Positions 44,561 to 54,363 of a stretch of 64,000 nucleotides of DNA are shown one piece after another (the first letter of the stretch is position 1; every line of letters starts with the position of its first letter). The notes under the pieces are model-generated. The model saw only the letters and a program-made list of their open reading frames with translations, did no database searches and had not been told where the DNA came from. The stretch covers positions 1 to 64,000 of the forward strand of contig MPNP01000007.1 in assembly GCA_002239085.1 (NCBI GenBank), given 5' to 3'. This DNA is from Rhodobacteraceae bacterium bin131. Lineage in GTDB: Bacteria; Pseudomonadota; Alphaproteobacteria; Rhodobacterales; Rhodobacteraceae. The translations under genes and the position numbers were made by a program.

Positions 44561-45584
44561 TTATTGAACGAAACTGCTGTTCTTTAGACAAGGCAAAACC
44601 TGTACCATTTACAACGCACTTGAGTGGTTCTTCGGCGACTGTTGCTCTGAGATTGGTATGCTGATGAATGACAATATCAATATCTTGTAACAAAGCCCCA
44701 CCTCCCGAGATAATAATTCCGGATTCGTATAAATCGCTGGCTAAATCAGGAGTGGTCAATAGCAATGCTTGCGTAACTGCCTGTCGAATTTGCTCAATCG
44801 GTCCTTGGAGTGCTTGAGCAATCATCTTTTGCGAAATAACAACTGATTGGGGGTACCCACCTTCATTCGCACGCCCTTGGAATTTCACTGTTTGTCCTTC
44901 ATTGTCATCAGGAACTTTGGCTATCCCAATAGTTTTTTTAATTTTTTCAGCCGTCGTTACGCCAATGTGTGTATTGAGTTTTTCAAGGACATAACCAACG
45001 ATGGCAGAGTCGAAAGTATCACCACCAACACGAATTGATTTGGCGTAGACGATATCACCTAATGAGAGTACCGCAACTTCGGTGGTACCGCCACCAATAT
45101 CAATAATCATGTTCCCACCCGGACTTAAAAAGTCGAGTCCGACACCGAGCGCGGCCGCAATAGGTTCGGCAATTAGTCCTGCTTGACGAGCACCAGCTGA
45201 TAAAACTGATTGGCGAATGGCTCTTTTTTCGACCGGAGTTGCACCTTGAGGTACACAGACAAGAACCCTTGGTTTAGCCCAAGCACGTCGATTATGAACT
45301 TTGTTGATGAAGTATTTAATCATCGCTTCGGCAACTTCAAAATCGGCTATGACGCCATCACGCAAGGGTCGAATAACCTGAATTGAGCTCGGGGTTCGCC
45401 CCTGCATCATTTTAGCTTCATTGCCAATGGCCAAAAGTTTGCGCCGTCCGTTCTGAATTTGGAAGGCAACGACAGAGGGCTCATCTACCACGACGCCATC
45501 ACCTTTTATATGAACCAAGGTATTTGCTGTGCCGAGATCTATTGCCATGTCATGAGAAAACCAAGAACCCAGCATATTTAGCAT
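44544..45584 (-). CDS. mreB: rod-shape actin homologue MreB
   Basis: MreB filaments direct the elongasome along the membrane. The 346-residue product opens with MAIDLGTANTLVH (phosphate 1 loop), has the IIDIGGGTTEVAVLSLG phosphate 2 loop, the VRVGGDTFD-like IRVGGDTFD and GIIISGGGALL (adenosine loop). An AAGGA lies about 9 bp before the ATG. It leads the mreB-mreC-mreD-mrdA-rodA operon, and the 120 bp gap to leuA should contain the promoter. Confidence 0.97.
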   Translation of the reverse strand: MLNMLGSWFSHDMAIDLGTANTLVHIKGDGVVVDEPSVVAFQIQNGRRKLLAIGNEAKMMQGRTPSSIQVIRPLRDGVIADFEVAEAMIKYFINKVHNRRAWAKPRVLVCVPQGATPVEKRAIRQSVLSAGARQAGLIAEPIAAALGVGLDFLSPGGNMIIDIGGGTTEVAVLSLGDIVYAKSIRVGGDTFDSAIVGYVLEKLNTHIGVTTAEKIKKTIGIAKVPDDNEGQTVKFQGRANEGGYPQSVVISQKMIAQALQGPIEQIRQAVTQALLLTTPDLASDLYESGIIISGGGALLQDIDIVIHQHTNLRATVAEEPLKCVVNGTGFALSKEQQFRSIIDYSS

Positions 45585-45704
45585 AAGAATTTATTCCTTT
45601 ATATTACCACAAAACCCAATTTAAGCTTCGGCAAACAGGTCGCCTTAGTTGATAGGTTTTTTACAGCCAACCCTTTTACAAAGTATCGTTATTGAAGGTC
45701 TTTT

Positions 45705-47279
45705 TCAAGCATGAGAGGGTGAGGTCTTTTGATAAATTTGCTTAGCGTTGCGTTGCCTGATTAAGTTGTTCAAAGCTGACAAATATGCTTTTAACGAAGC
45801 AAAAACGGTGTCTGTATCAGCGGACTGACCGACTGCAATAACTCCATTCTCTTCTAATCGAACCGTTACAGTAGCTTGTGCGTCAGTGCCTTGGGTTACT
45901 GCACTCACCTGATATAATTTGAGTTTGGCTTCATGCGAAAATACTTTTGACACGGCTCTAAAGGCGGCATCCACTGGACCATCTCCGTTAGCCTCAACAC
46001 GATGATGAATACCCCCGACATCTAAATGTAATTCAGCAGTTTGCGGAGACTCAGAACCACAAATAACTTTAAGGAATTTTACCTGCAGAAAATCTTCTGT
46101 GTTATCGCTTGAGGTTTCGCGCATCATTGTAACTAAATCGCCATCGTAGATTTCACGTTTTCGGTCGGCGAGATGTTTAAATTTAATAAAAAAATCATTG
46201 ATCCTGTTATCGCCAATGTCATAGCCCAGTTCATTCAACCGCTTTTTGACTGCGGCACGTCCAGAATGTTTGCCAAGAACCAAATTCGATTCACTTAATC
46301 CGACATCTGTCGGGCGCATGATTTCATAGGTCCCGGAATGTTTGATCATGCCATCCTGGTGAATTCCGGCTTCATGGGCAAAGGCATTTTTGCCAACGAT
46401 GGCCTTGTTGAATTGTACGGGAAAGCTCGTGGCATCAGAAACCATACGGCTGACCGGTATTATCTTCGTTGAATCGATGCGTGTTCGGTAGGGCAGTGAA
46501 TCACTGCGAACACGAGTGGCCATAACGATCTCTTCCATCGCGGCATTGCCCGCACGTTCGCCAAGTCCATTGACTGTACATTCAACTTGCCTAGCACCTG
46601 CCATGACTGCTGCCAAGGAGTTGGCGACGGCCATTCCCAGGTCATTATGGCAATGTGTTGATATCACAACATCATTAATCCCTTGAATGCGTTCTTTGAG
46701 CATGGTTATAATGGCAGCACTTTCATTCGGAATGGTGAATCCCACGGTATCCGGGATATTAATTGTTGTCGCTCCGGCCTCAATTGCCGTAGCCACTGCT
46801 TGACATAAAAAATTGTGTTCGGTGCGCGTCCCATCTTCAGGCGACCACTGAACGTCGTCGGTATATTCAAGAGCTGTATTAATCGATTTATAAATGGCCT
46901 CAAGAACCTGATCACGGGTCATTTGAAGCTTATACTGCATGTGCAAGTCAGAAGTTGAGATAAATGTGTGAATCCGACTCATTTTAGCTTGTTTTAAGGC
47001 ATTGCCTGCCCGATGAATATCACCCAGTGATGAACGGGCCAAACCGCACACAACGGCATTATCAATAATCCCAGCAATCGTTGAAACGGCAGTAAAATCG
47101 CCTTCTGAGGCTATAGGAAAACCAGCTTCAATAATGTCAACACCCATTTCATCAAGCAGTCGAGCAATGTTAATTTTATTTTCCAGAGTCATAGTGGCTC
47201 CGGGAGATTGCTCACCATCTCTGAGAGTTGTATCAAATATCAGCAAATCATCCATTGCTTGGGGAGTGTTCTGTTTCAT
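45705..47279 (-). CDS. leuA: 2-isopropylmalate synthase
   Basis: LeuA condenses 2-oxoisovalerate and acetyl-CoA, the committed step of leucine synthesis, and is normally feedback-inhibited by leucine through its C-terminal domain. The 524-residue protein has the [12 protein letters not shown] motif at the N-terminus, the metal-binding STHCHNDLG, the GLGERAGNA block, and a full regulatory C-terminal domain (about 390-510). An AAAGGA at 47293-47288 sits 8 bp before the ATG. Upstream is a Leu-rich leader peptide and paired RNA elements suggesting leucine-dependent control. The other leu genes (leuBCD) are not adjacent. Confidence 0.96.
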   Translation of the reverse strand: MKQNTPQAMDDLLIFDTTLRDGEQSPGATMTLENKINIARLLDEMGVDIIEAGFPIASEGDFTAVSTIAGIIDNAVVCGLARSSLGDIHRAGNALKQAKMSRIHTFISTSDLHMQYKLQMTRDQVLEAIYKSINTALEYTDDVQWSPEDGTRTEHNFLCQAVATAIEAGATTINIPDTVGFTIPNESAAIITMLKERIQGINDVVISTHCHNDLGMAVANSLAAVMAGARQVECTVNGLGERAGNAAMEEIVMATRVRSDSLPYRTRIDSTKIIPVSRMVSDATSFPVQFNKAIVGKNAFAHEAGIHQDGMIKHSGTYEIMRPTDVGLSESNLVLGKHSGRAAVKKRLNELGYDIGDNRINDFFIKFKHLADRKREIYDGDLVTMMRETSSDNTEDFLQVKFLKVICGSESPQTAELHLDVGGIHHRVEANGDGPVDAAFRAVSKVFSHEAKLKLYQVSAVTQGTDAQATVTVRLEENGVIAVGQSADTDTVFASLKAYLSALNNLIRQRNAKQIYQKTSPSHA

Positions 47280-47284
47280 TGGAA

Positions 47285-47388
47285 AAGTCCTTTAAAGTTT
47301 GATTTTTGGAAAGTCGGTGCAAATTATCCCCTGAGCGAGTGCACCATTTAATGGTACGCTCAGAGGCGAACTAGAAGTAGGAGGACTT
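47285..47388 (-). promoter_or_regulatory. leuA leader RNA: candidate translational attenuator
   Basis: On the minus-strand transcript, AAGTCCT (47388-47382), inside the leader peptide just before its four Leu codons, is exactly complementary to AGGACTT (47291-47285), which covers the leuA Shine-Dalgarno. Between them a hairpin, CTGAGCG...CGCTCAG (about 47366-47332) with an inner ACCAT/ATGGT pairing, would bring the two together. A ribosome stalled at the Leu codons would cover AAGTCCT and free the Shine-Dalgarno. No T run follows the hairpin, so control of translation is likelier than transcription termination. Confidence 0.5.
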
Positions 47389-47449
47389 GTCCATCACCTA
47401 GTAATTTTTGCAAACCGTAAAATCTAACCATAGGGAGAGAAATTATCAT
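47360..47449 (-). CDS. leucine-rich leader peptide of leuA
   Basis: A 29-codon open frame ends 80 bp upstream of leuA on the same strand. Nine of its residues are Leu, including four in a row (CTC CTA CTT CTA) followed by Val-Arg-Leu-stop. This is the composition of an amino-acid leader peptide used to sense charged tRNA-Leu, analogous to leuL. The ATG at 47449 lacks a clear ribosome-binding site; an internal ATG (residue 7, at 47431) is a possible alternative. The evidence is composition and position plus the RNA pairing described for this region. Confidence 0.65.
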   Translation of the reverse strand: MIISLPMVRFYGLQKLLGDGQVLLLLVRL

Positions 47450-48059
47450 AATTTTTATTTTTTTCAATAAATAAATTCACAAAAAATTTGATGAACTTAA
47501 AACACTGCATTCAATTATTCTGTTCACTCTTTAAAAATCCTTGATAATTTACTGAGCAATCACTCTTCAACAAATTATCCTTGTCTTATCAGAGCAATTT
47601 GCTTTCCGGTTAGACCAACCTTTTGAGGTATTTAATGCAGATATTCAGGCGAATCTTCAACGAGCTAGAAGACTTCCAATTCCTGTGACCTGAACCGATT
47701 CGTCTTTATCAACGATAAGCTTAAATTAGAACGGTTCCAACAGATGGGATTCAAGCAAGGTGATTGGAAAATTTTTTCTACTGAACTCGTGATGCAATCT
47801 ATGGAGAAGTCGGCCTTAAGTATCTGACCGTAGGTTGACCTTGTGAATGTGGCGAATGATGCGGAGGCCGGAACTTAACTGGTGGGCTGACCAAAGGTGA
47901 AAGAGTGAATTGCAGGGTGGGAGAAATCCACAAAAACTAAATTCTTTACCCTTGGGCTAATCACCTAAATTTGAGTATAAAGCACTAGGAAATTGCGATA
48001 AATACGGAGCGAACCGAAAGTCATAAAATTCCCTGTGTTAAAAAAAATACTCCCGTAAA
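47450..48059. other. intergenic stretch with decayed coding-like sequence
   Basis: 47556-47690 on the plus strand reads 45 codons of normal protein-like composition (containing FRLDQPFEVFNADIQANL), ending in TGA. A shift of frame continues at once with 44 more (from DLNRFVFIND, about 47687 to 47824) and then stops. Past this, further short pieces read protein-like in changing frames. This pattern suggests a gene broken by frameshifts. I do not recognise the family. The rest of the gap shows nothing, apart from a T run (minus strand, about 48036-48043) after the MORN gene without a good stem. Confidence 0.3.
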
Positions 48060-50135
48060 CTATCCTTCAATTGGTTCGAGTACGAAAACGGATTCATTGG
48101 TATCAAACTCGGCCTTGTATGATTTCCCGTCTGGATAAGTCAATGTCCCTGATTGGGGCTGACTGTTGGCAAAAACGCCTTTAAAGATGGAACCATCTGA
48201 ATAGGTTAAACTGCCTTCTCCCTCTAATTGACCATTAACCCAGTAGCCGTTTAATTCGCTATTGCCACGTAGGAGAATTCCCTGACCATTGAATTGATTG
48301 TCGGCATATTCACCTTCGTACAAGTCTCCATTAGCTAATGTCATTTTCACCGTTCCGTTGACAAAAATACCATTTTCCCAGAGTCCTTCTAAGGTATTGC
48401 CTCCGCTTGAAAGAATACCATTGCCGTTATAGAGGCCATTTGCAAAATCACCGATATAACTGTCGTTATTTTCAAGGTTTAGTTTAACTTGCCCCTTTGC
48501 AAACTGGCCTTTAGTCCAGGTTCCTTCATATTGGTTTTCTCCTTTAATCAGAACACCTGCACCTTCAAAAAGATTATTGGCAAATTCACCCTCATACCGG
48601 TCACCATTCTGATATGTCAGTTGACCTTTACCAGAAAAGGCCCCGTCCAAAAGTGTTCCGGTATACATCAACCCATCTGGATACGAGATAGTCGCTTCGC
48701 CAGTCATTGAACCATTGACCCATTCGCCATCATAATGAAAACTATTATCGCTGGATTTATAAATTCCTTGGCCATCTCGCTGACCATCAGAAAAATTACC
48801 AATATATTGGTCCCCATTGGGGAATGTGAGTTGACCCGACCCTTGGGGGATATACTCATGAATTTCACCCTCATATATTGATTCATTCGCATAATAGATA
48901 ATTGCCGTATCAGGTTCCCGGCCTAGGTTCCATTCACCCAACAGCCTGAATCTTGGCCCCTTGAACTCACCCCGACCATTCCATTTGCCATCCTGAAACA
49001 AGCCAACATATTCCCGACCATCTGGATATACTTCTGTCCCCAAGCCATGATAGAGTCCATTTTTCCAGCTTCCCGAATAAGAATATCCATTTTGATGATT
49101 AAATGTTCCAAGGCCCTCAGGTTTTCCTTCAAGTATTTCACCGCGGTATTGGCCATCCTTAAAATTTGCAATCGTCACCTGGCCCTCAATTTCACCCTCA
49201 TTCCAGATTCCAACTAGTTCCGTACCATCTTTTAACTTTAGTGTTCCTGAACCATGGGGTAAGAATTCAACAATCTCTCCTGTGTAAACACTGTCATCGG
49301 GATAGGTGATTGTGTTCAAGCTATTGAGAACCCCATCATCCCAAATGCCCAGATAAGTTGTACCATTAGCGCTAACGAATGTTCCCTTTCCATTGATGGT
49401 ACCATCAGTAAAAATGCCTGAAAGGGATGTTTTATCGGCAAAGATAATTTTCCCTTCACCGTTCTGAATCCCGTCAACAACTGAGCCAACGTATATGGCT
49501 CCATCAGGAGTGATAATTCGCCCCTGACCAGTCATTTTACCGTTCAGCCAGTCGCCATCATAAACTTTACCGTCAACAGTTTTAAAAATGCCGCTAACTT
49601 GAACGCCATTTTTAAACATCCCCTCAAATATTGAACCATTGGGAAACGCAATCTTTCCTTGTCCGTTAATCTCGTTGTCAACCCAATTGCCAGAAATAAC
49701 TTGACCATTAGGTAGGACTCTGACTCCCGTACCTTGCCTCACACCTAGTACAAAACTCCCCTCAAACGTACCACCCTCAGGAAAAGTTTCTCGTCCATTT
49801 CCGGTCATGTTGCCATCAACCCAATCTCCATTGTAAGCGTAGCCATTCGGGTAGATTATTTCACCTTTACCATGCCGTTTACCGTTTCTGAAATTACCAT
49901 TGTAGACTTTTAAATCAGGAAGAACTTCTCTGCCTAGCCCATTCCTTTCTCCGTCTACCCATTGACCTTCATAACTATAACCGTTATCAAGTGTTAAAGT
50001 CCCGTATCCATGGCGCTTGCCGTCTTTTAAATCCCCTGTGTATTGAGTTTCAGATAAAATTCCATACGAACTAATAATGAATAGCAGTACGACACTGAAT
50101 CCGAGTACGCTTAACCTGTTGATAACTTTATGCAT
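48060..50135 (-). CDS. exported MORN-repeat protein
   Basis: After a signal peptide (residues 1 to about 30, from the ATG at 50135 with AAAGG 7 bp upstream), the 691-residue protein consists of roughly 28 MORN repeats of about 23 residues. The consensus is Y-x-G-x-W-x-x-G-x-x-x-G-x-G-x-x-x-x-x-D-G, seen as YEGQWVDGERNGLG and many variants. The signature ends abruptly in a short tail. The function is unknown: bacterial MORN proteins are poorly studied, and in eukaryotes they associate with membranes or scaffold cytoskeleton. An in-frame ATG ten codons earlier lacks a site. It stands alone between gaps of more than 400 bp. Confidence 0.92.
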   Translation of the reverse strand: MHKVINRLSVLGFSVVLLFIISSYGILSETQYTGDLKDGKRHGYGTLTLDNGYSYEGQWVDGERNGLGREVLPDLKVYNGNFRNGKRHGKGEIIYPNGYAYNGDWVDGNMTGNGRETFPEGGTFEGSFVLGVRQGTGVRVLPNGQVISGNWVDNEINGQGKIAFPNGSIFEGMFKNGVQVSGIFKTVDGKVYDGDWLNGKMTGQGRIITPDGAIYVGSVVDGIQNGEGKIIFADKTSLSGIFTDGTINGKGTFVSANGTTYLGIWDDGVLNSLNTITYPDDSVYTGEIVEFLPHGSGTLKLKDGTELVGIWNEGEIEGQVTIANFKDGQYRGEILEGKPEGLGTFNHQNGYSYSGSWKNGLYHGLGTEVYPDGREYVGLFQDGKWNGRGEFKGPRFRLLGEWNLGREPDTAIIYYANESIYEGEIHEYIPQGSGQLTFPNGDQYIGNFSDGQRDGQGIYKSSDNSFHYDGEWVNGSMTGEATISYPDGLMYTGTLLDGAFSGKGQLTYQNGDRYEGEFANNLFEGAGVLIKGENQYEGTWTKGQFAKGQVKLNLENNDSYIGDFANGLYNGNGILSSGGNTLEGLWENGIFVNGTVKMTLANGDLYEGEYADNQFNGQGILLRGNSELNGYWVNGQLEGEGSLTYSDGSIFKGVFANSQPQSGTLTYPDGKSYKAEFDTNESVFVLEPIEG

Positions 50136-50165
50136 TGCAAAGCCTTTCCACGATTTTTGCAACAA

Positions 50166-50655
50166 TTATATAGGGATCATTATAAACTGACAATCTGCAA
50201 TTGATTCTAGCCCTCACTATTATTTGTCTTTCAAAGGCCGAATTTCAATTCACTGGGTGGGATTGGACAAATATTCATAAAGAAAGTTTCTCAATACTCT
50301 TGGATTAATCAAGCATAAGTCCGCTCGGTTGAAGATTCGAGCAGAACATTATGGGCGAATCTAAACACATCCAATATTTTGAAAGGGTTTTGAACTCGAA
50401 TCAATGAGCCTAGTTCGGTACAATGCACCCAAAAATTAAAATTTACTATTTGTTTACTAAATTTTATATTTGAAAACATGACCGCATTCATGCGGGAGAG
50501 ATTGAGTTACAAAATATAATGCTAATTTAATTAGCACCCGATTAAAGAAAGTATTAATCTCTAAATTTTATTTGAGGCTTGAAAATGTTCCGAGGTAAAA
50601 CGAATGAAAATACCCAAAAACTTGATTGAAAAAATACTAATCAGATTCATATAAA
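50166..50655. other. gene-free interval upstream of the 152-residue protein gene
   Basis: No gene is evident. The stretch is AT-rich and contains one notable palindrome, listed separately at 50521. A 60-codon frame on the minus strand has no support. Promoters for the divergent MORN gene and the following plus-strand genes must lie here. Confidence 0.4.
50521..50535. promoter_or_regulatory. 15-bp perfect inverted repeat, possible operator
   Basis: GCTAATT-T-AATTAGC is a perfect dyad about 120 bp upstream of the 152-residue protein gene at 50656. It resembles the symmetrical sites of small dimeric regulators (MarR-like sites are often similar). It could be the autoregulatory site of the winged-helix-like protein encoded just downstream. 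Confidence 0.3.
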
Positions 50656-51114
50656 ATGAGCGAAAACCAAACAAAATACTCCTTTAAAGGTCAAAGCATT
50701 GTTGTAAAGGTAACTGGCTCTGAACAATTTGTTCGTACTCAAGTTCAGGAATTAACACGACAGCTGATTCAACTTGATTCAGCAGTGCAATCCAAAAATT
50801 CAACCCAACCCGAAAGCACGATTGCTGAACAATTTAATTTTGCTGATGAAATGCGGAAATTTGCATCTGACCCGGCGAAAAATAGATTTCTGGCGATTGC
50901 GTTACTCTTGCACAGACAAGGAAAAAACCGCATTGCAACAGGAGATATTCATCAAGCAGTTAAGGACTATAAGTTGAATTCTTTTGTTAATGCGTCAGAT
51001 TGTCGAGCACGGTGTATCAAAGAAGGGCTCATTGCTCAGGACGCAAAAAAGTTTTATGTTACTCAAAAGGGTGCCGAATTAGTTGGTATACCTCTAACAA
51101 TTCACAAGCATTAA
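50656..51114 (+). CDS. uncharacterised protein with probable winged-helix C-terminus
   Basis: A 152-residue protein not matching any family I know. Residues about 1-40 form a short beta/alpha unit (YSFKGQSIVVKVTG...). Residues about 40-65 are polar and probably a linker. Residues about 70-148 have the helix-helix-helix-strand-strand rhythm of a winged-helix domain, with KNRFLAIALLLHRQ, the putative recognition helix NASDCRARCIKEGLI, then YVTQKGAELVG as the wing. It starts at a normal ATG, 57 bp before nadE on the same strand, and may be co-transcribed with it. No catalytic residues are evident. Confidence 0.6.
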   Translation: MSENQTKYSFKGQSIVVKVTGSEQFVRTQVQELTRQLIQLDSAVQSKNSTQPESTIAEQFNFADEMRKFASDPAKNRFLAIALLLHRQGKNRIATGDIHQAVKDYKLNSFVNASDCRARCIKEGLIAQDAKKFYVTQKGAELVGIPLTIHKH

Positions 51115-51170
51115 ACCAAATAATCAATTTCAGAATTTTTTGGTTTAAATGACAAACTTCAAACGATTCC

Positions 51171-52829
51171 TTGCCTGATAATTTTCGTATCGCAATCGCT
51201 CAAATCAATCCTACGGTAGGAGCACTTGAGGCAAACGCTCAACTCGTTAAGTCGGTGGTTGATAATTTACATGGTCAGAACGTTGACTTTGTGGTTTTCC
51301 CAGAACTGTTTCTATCTGGATATCCACTTCAAGACCTAGTGACTAAAAGAGCATTTGTCAGAGACTGCATGGCTACCATGGAAGAATTATCCAAATGGAA
51401 TCAATCGTCTGTAGCTATAGGTATTGGTTGCCCGTGGGCCATTGACCAAAAAATTTACAATTGCTATCTCATTCTCAAAAATGGTCAAATTGTAGCAACT
51501 ATTCAAAAGTATCATCTCCCATCTAATGAAGTGTTTGACGAGGTCAGAGAATTTGCCCAAGGCTCTCTTTGCGGGCCTTATCAGATCAACGATGTAAAAA
51601 TTGGCACACCGATTTGTGAAGATGCTTGGTACGGCGATGTGTGCGAAATGCTTGTAGAGTCAGGAGCAGATATACTCATCGTCCCAAATGGATCTCCCTA
51701 TGCCCGGAATAAGAATGAGCAACGCATTAACATAATGGTTAGTCGGGTCGTTGAGACAGGATTACCTTTGATTTACCTTAATCTAGTGGGCGGGCAGGAT
51801 GATCAAGTCTTTGATGGCGGGTCATTTGTTCTTAATAAGGGGGGAAGCTTGGCCGCACAACTTCCCCATTTTAAAGAATGTGTTGAGGTTATAGATTTTG
51901 AAATGAAACAGGATGTGTGGGAAGCAAAGACAGGAAGTCTGTCCTTGATTCCAACATCGATCGAAATGGATTATCATGCAATTAGCATCGGAGTTAGAGA
52001 TTATTTAGCGAAAAGTGGTTTTTCATCAGTTCTAATTGGTCTTTCGGGGGGTATAGATAGTGCATTTGTAGCTACCATTGCCACTGATGTGGTCGGTCCA
52101 AAAAACACCTACTGTGTGATGTTACCCACAGAATTTACTTCTGAGAGTTCAACTAAAGACGCTCACGACTTGGCAACAAATCTTGGTTGCGACCTCACTT
52201 ATATTGGTATGGGGGGCATTTTAGAAGAAACATTAATCTTACTAGAGTCACTTTTTCAAGGTCGGAAACCGGACGCAACTGAAGAAAATCTTCAGTCAAG
52301 AATGAGAGCATTACTATTGATGGCCTTGTCAAATAAATTTGGTTATCTCGTACTAACAACAGGCAATAAATCTGAAGCAGCAGTTGGCTATACCACAATC
52401 TACGGTGATATGGCTGGTGGTTATAATCCTATAAAAGACTTATATAAAACGCGACTGATTGAGGTCGCAAGGTGGCGAAATAGCAATTTTCGTCCGTGGA
52501 TGAAAGGTCCCGAGGGTCAAGTTATTCCTGACAACATCCTAACAAAACCACCATCTGCAGAATTGAGAGCTGATCAAAAAGATACTGACAGTCTACCCGC
52601 ATATGATATTTTAGATCGAATCCTAGAAATGCTTATTGATGAAGATAGGTCAGTTTCTGAGGTTGTTGAAAAGGGGTTTGATATCGACATGGTGAAGAGT
52701 ATCGAACAACTCATTTATGCATCAGAATATAAGAGATTTCAATCGGCACCAGGTGTGAGATTGTCAACAAGAGCATTATGGCTTGATCGTCGTTATCCTA
52801 TTGTCAACCACTGGCGAGACCGAAATTAA
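51171..52829 (+). CDS. nadE: glutamine-dependent NAD+ synthetase
   Basis: NadE makes NAD+ from deamido-NAD+ using ammonia released from glutamine. The 552-residue protein has an N-terminal nitrilase-type glutaminase domain with the Glu-Lys-Cys triad (E45 in FPELFLSGY, a Lys near 115 in KYHLPS, Cys near 150 in TPICEDAW), and a C-terminal synthetase domain with SGGIDS near residue 290. The start is a TTG at 51171: an ATG at 51149 is out of frame and the homologous N-terminus (RIAIAQINP) begins just after the TTG. No Shine-Dalgarno is visible. Confidence 0.95.
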   Translation: MPDNFRIAIAQINPTVGALEANAQLVKSVVDNLHGQNVDFVVFPELFLSGYPLQDLVTKRAFVRDCMATMEELSKWNQSSVAIGIGCPWAIDQKIYNCYLILKNGQIVATIQKYHLPSNEVFDEVREFAQGSLCGPYQINDVKIGTPICEDAWYGDVCEMLVESGADILIVPNGSPYARNKNEQRINIMVSRVVETGLPLIYLNLVGGQDDQVFDGGSFVLNKGGSLAAQLPHFKECVEVIDFEMKQDVWEAKTGSLSLIPTSIEMDYHAISIGVRDYLAKSGFSSVLIGLSGGIDSAFVATIATDVVGPKNTYCVMLPTEFTSESSTKDAHDLATNLGCDLTYIGMGGILEETLILLESLFQGRKPDATEENLQSRMRALLLMALSNKFGYLVLTTGNKSEAAVGYTTIYGDMAGGYNPIKDLYKTRLIEVARWRNSNFRPWMKGPEGQVIPDNILTKPPSAELRADQKDTDSLPAYDILDRILEMLIDEDRSVSEVVEKGFDIDMVKSIEQLIYASEYKRFQSAPGVRLSTRALWLDRRYPIVNHWRDRN

Positions 52830-52858
52830 ATTTAACAAACATTCCGAATGGATTGATA

Positions 52859-54178
52859 ATGACAATTACCCGCTTTGCTCCTTCACCGACTGGAGAAATC
52901 CATGTTGGCAACGCACGAACTGCAATTTTTAATTTTTTGATTACCCGTCAAACATCGGGAACCTTTATTTTAAGAATCGATGACACAGACCCAGTGCGTT
53001 CAAAACAAAAATACATTGATGCAATCAAGGAAGATTTAGATTGGCTTGGACTCAACTGGGATACCGTTGAGCAACAATCCCACAGAATTGAACGGTATAA
53101 AGAAGTCGCACAAAATCTCATGGCAGAGGGCTTGCTTTATGAGTGTTTTGAAACTCCGCAACAGCTTGAGGTCAAACGCAAAATACAATTAAAGAGGGGC
53201 AGACCGCCGGTGTATGACCGTGAAGCCCTGACATTGACTGAATCGCAAAAAAAATTGATGAGGGAACAGTCCCGAGGGTATTGGAGGTTTAAGCTTGAGC
53301 GCACAAGAGTTCAGTGGGATGATGCGATACAAGGTGAAGTTTCAATAGACACCGCAAGTGTTTCAGACCCCGTATTAATTAGGGCTGATGGCCAATTCCT
53401 TTACACGTTTGCTTCGGTTGTTGATGATCATGATATGCATATCACGGATATCGTTCGTGGAGCGGACCATATTACTAATACAGCCGCTCAGATTGAACTG
53501 TTCAGAAAACTAGGAAGCCATATTCCAAATTTTTCGCACCATTCGCTACTGACTGATGAAAATGGCGGCCCGCTATCAAAACGTATTGGTGGATTATCTT
53601 TAAATTGTCTCAAAAATCAAGGAATTGAGCCGATGGCTTTAATATCCCAACTCGCTTTTCTAGGTTCCTCAAAATCTGTGGAAGTAAAAGTGAAGTTAAG
53701 CGATGTAATTGATACTTTTGACATAAAAAGTTTCAACCGAAACTCTACCAAATATTATAATCAGACACTGAGGTCTCTTACCACCGAATACTTTCGAAAA
53801 GTTCCTTTTGAGGACATAAAACATAGAATCATAGAGCTTGATGTGCCTGATAGTGAGGCTTATGAGTTATGGGAGTGTTTGAAAGGCAACATAGAAAAAG
53901 TAGATGATATTGCGGGGTGGTGGAAAATTTTTTCGGGTGCCGGGAAGCCTACAATCAGCGAGGATGACAGAGAATTTGTTCAATGGGCTTTTAGTTTACT
54001 ACCAAATCCTCCATACACAATAAACACTTGGACCGATTGGATTACCCTAATTAAAGAAGATTCAAATCGTAGAGGTAAAAAAATTTTTATGCCGCTCAGG
54101 CTAGCTCTCACTGGAAGGGAAACTGGTCCAGATATGAGTCAGTGCTTAGCACTTTTCAAAACTCGACCTGAATTGTGA
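52859..54178 (+). CDS. gltX: glutamyl-tRNA synthetase
   Basis: This class I synthetase charges tRNA-Glu. The 439-residue protein has the HIGH-type motif FAPSPTGEIHVGN at the start and KMSKS-type PLSKRIGG near residue 238. It is a short GltX, as is typical of one of the two GltX paralogues carried by many alphaproteobacteria. Which one charges tRNA-Glu and which charges tRNA-Gln is not decidable here. The ATG at 52859 has GGA 8 bp upstream; an in-frame TTG two codons earlier is less likely. It follows nadE by 29 bp. Confidence 0.93.
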   Translation: MTITRFAPSPTGEIHVGNARTAIFNFLITRQTSGTFILRIDDTDPVRSKQKYIDAIKEDLDWLGLNWDTVEQQSHRIERYKEVAQNLMAEGLLYECFETPQQLEVKRKIQLKRGRPPVYDREALTLTESQKKLMREQSRGYWRFKLERTRVQWDDAIQGEVSIDTASVSDPVLIRADGQFLYTFASVVDDHDMHITDIVRGADHITNTAAQIELFRKLGSHIPNFSHHSLLTDENGGPLSKRIGGLSLNCLKNQGIEPMALISQLAFLGSSKSVEVKVKLSDVIDTFDIKSFNRNSTKYYNQTLRSLTTEYFRKVPFEDIKHRIIELDVPDSEAYELWECLKGNIEKVDDIAGWWKIFSGAGKPTISEDDREFVQWAFSLLPNPPYTINTWTDWITLIKEDSNRRGKKIFMPLRLALTGRETGPDMSQCLALFKTRPEL

Positions 54179-54363
54179 TAATGGAAAAAACTAAGCGTTG
54201 GTGATGAGTATTAAATTTTTGCCAATAACCAATACAACATTGATAAACAAAATTGAAAAAGTATGATTGAGGCACTATCTGCTGCATTCTGCAATGGTTT
54301 CAGGGTGAGAGAATACAACTATTAATTGTAATTATTTTCAATTTCTGACTTTAGTGATTTTAT

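Noticed and set aside
47281..47366. Intrinsic transcription terminator before leuA
   Set aside because: The hairpin in the leader is not followed by a T run (next bases are GGGGATAATTT), so classical termination is unlikely; treated as part of a translational attenuator.
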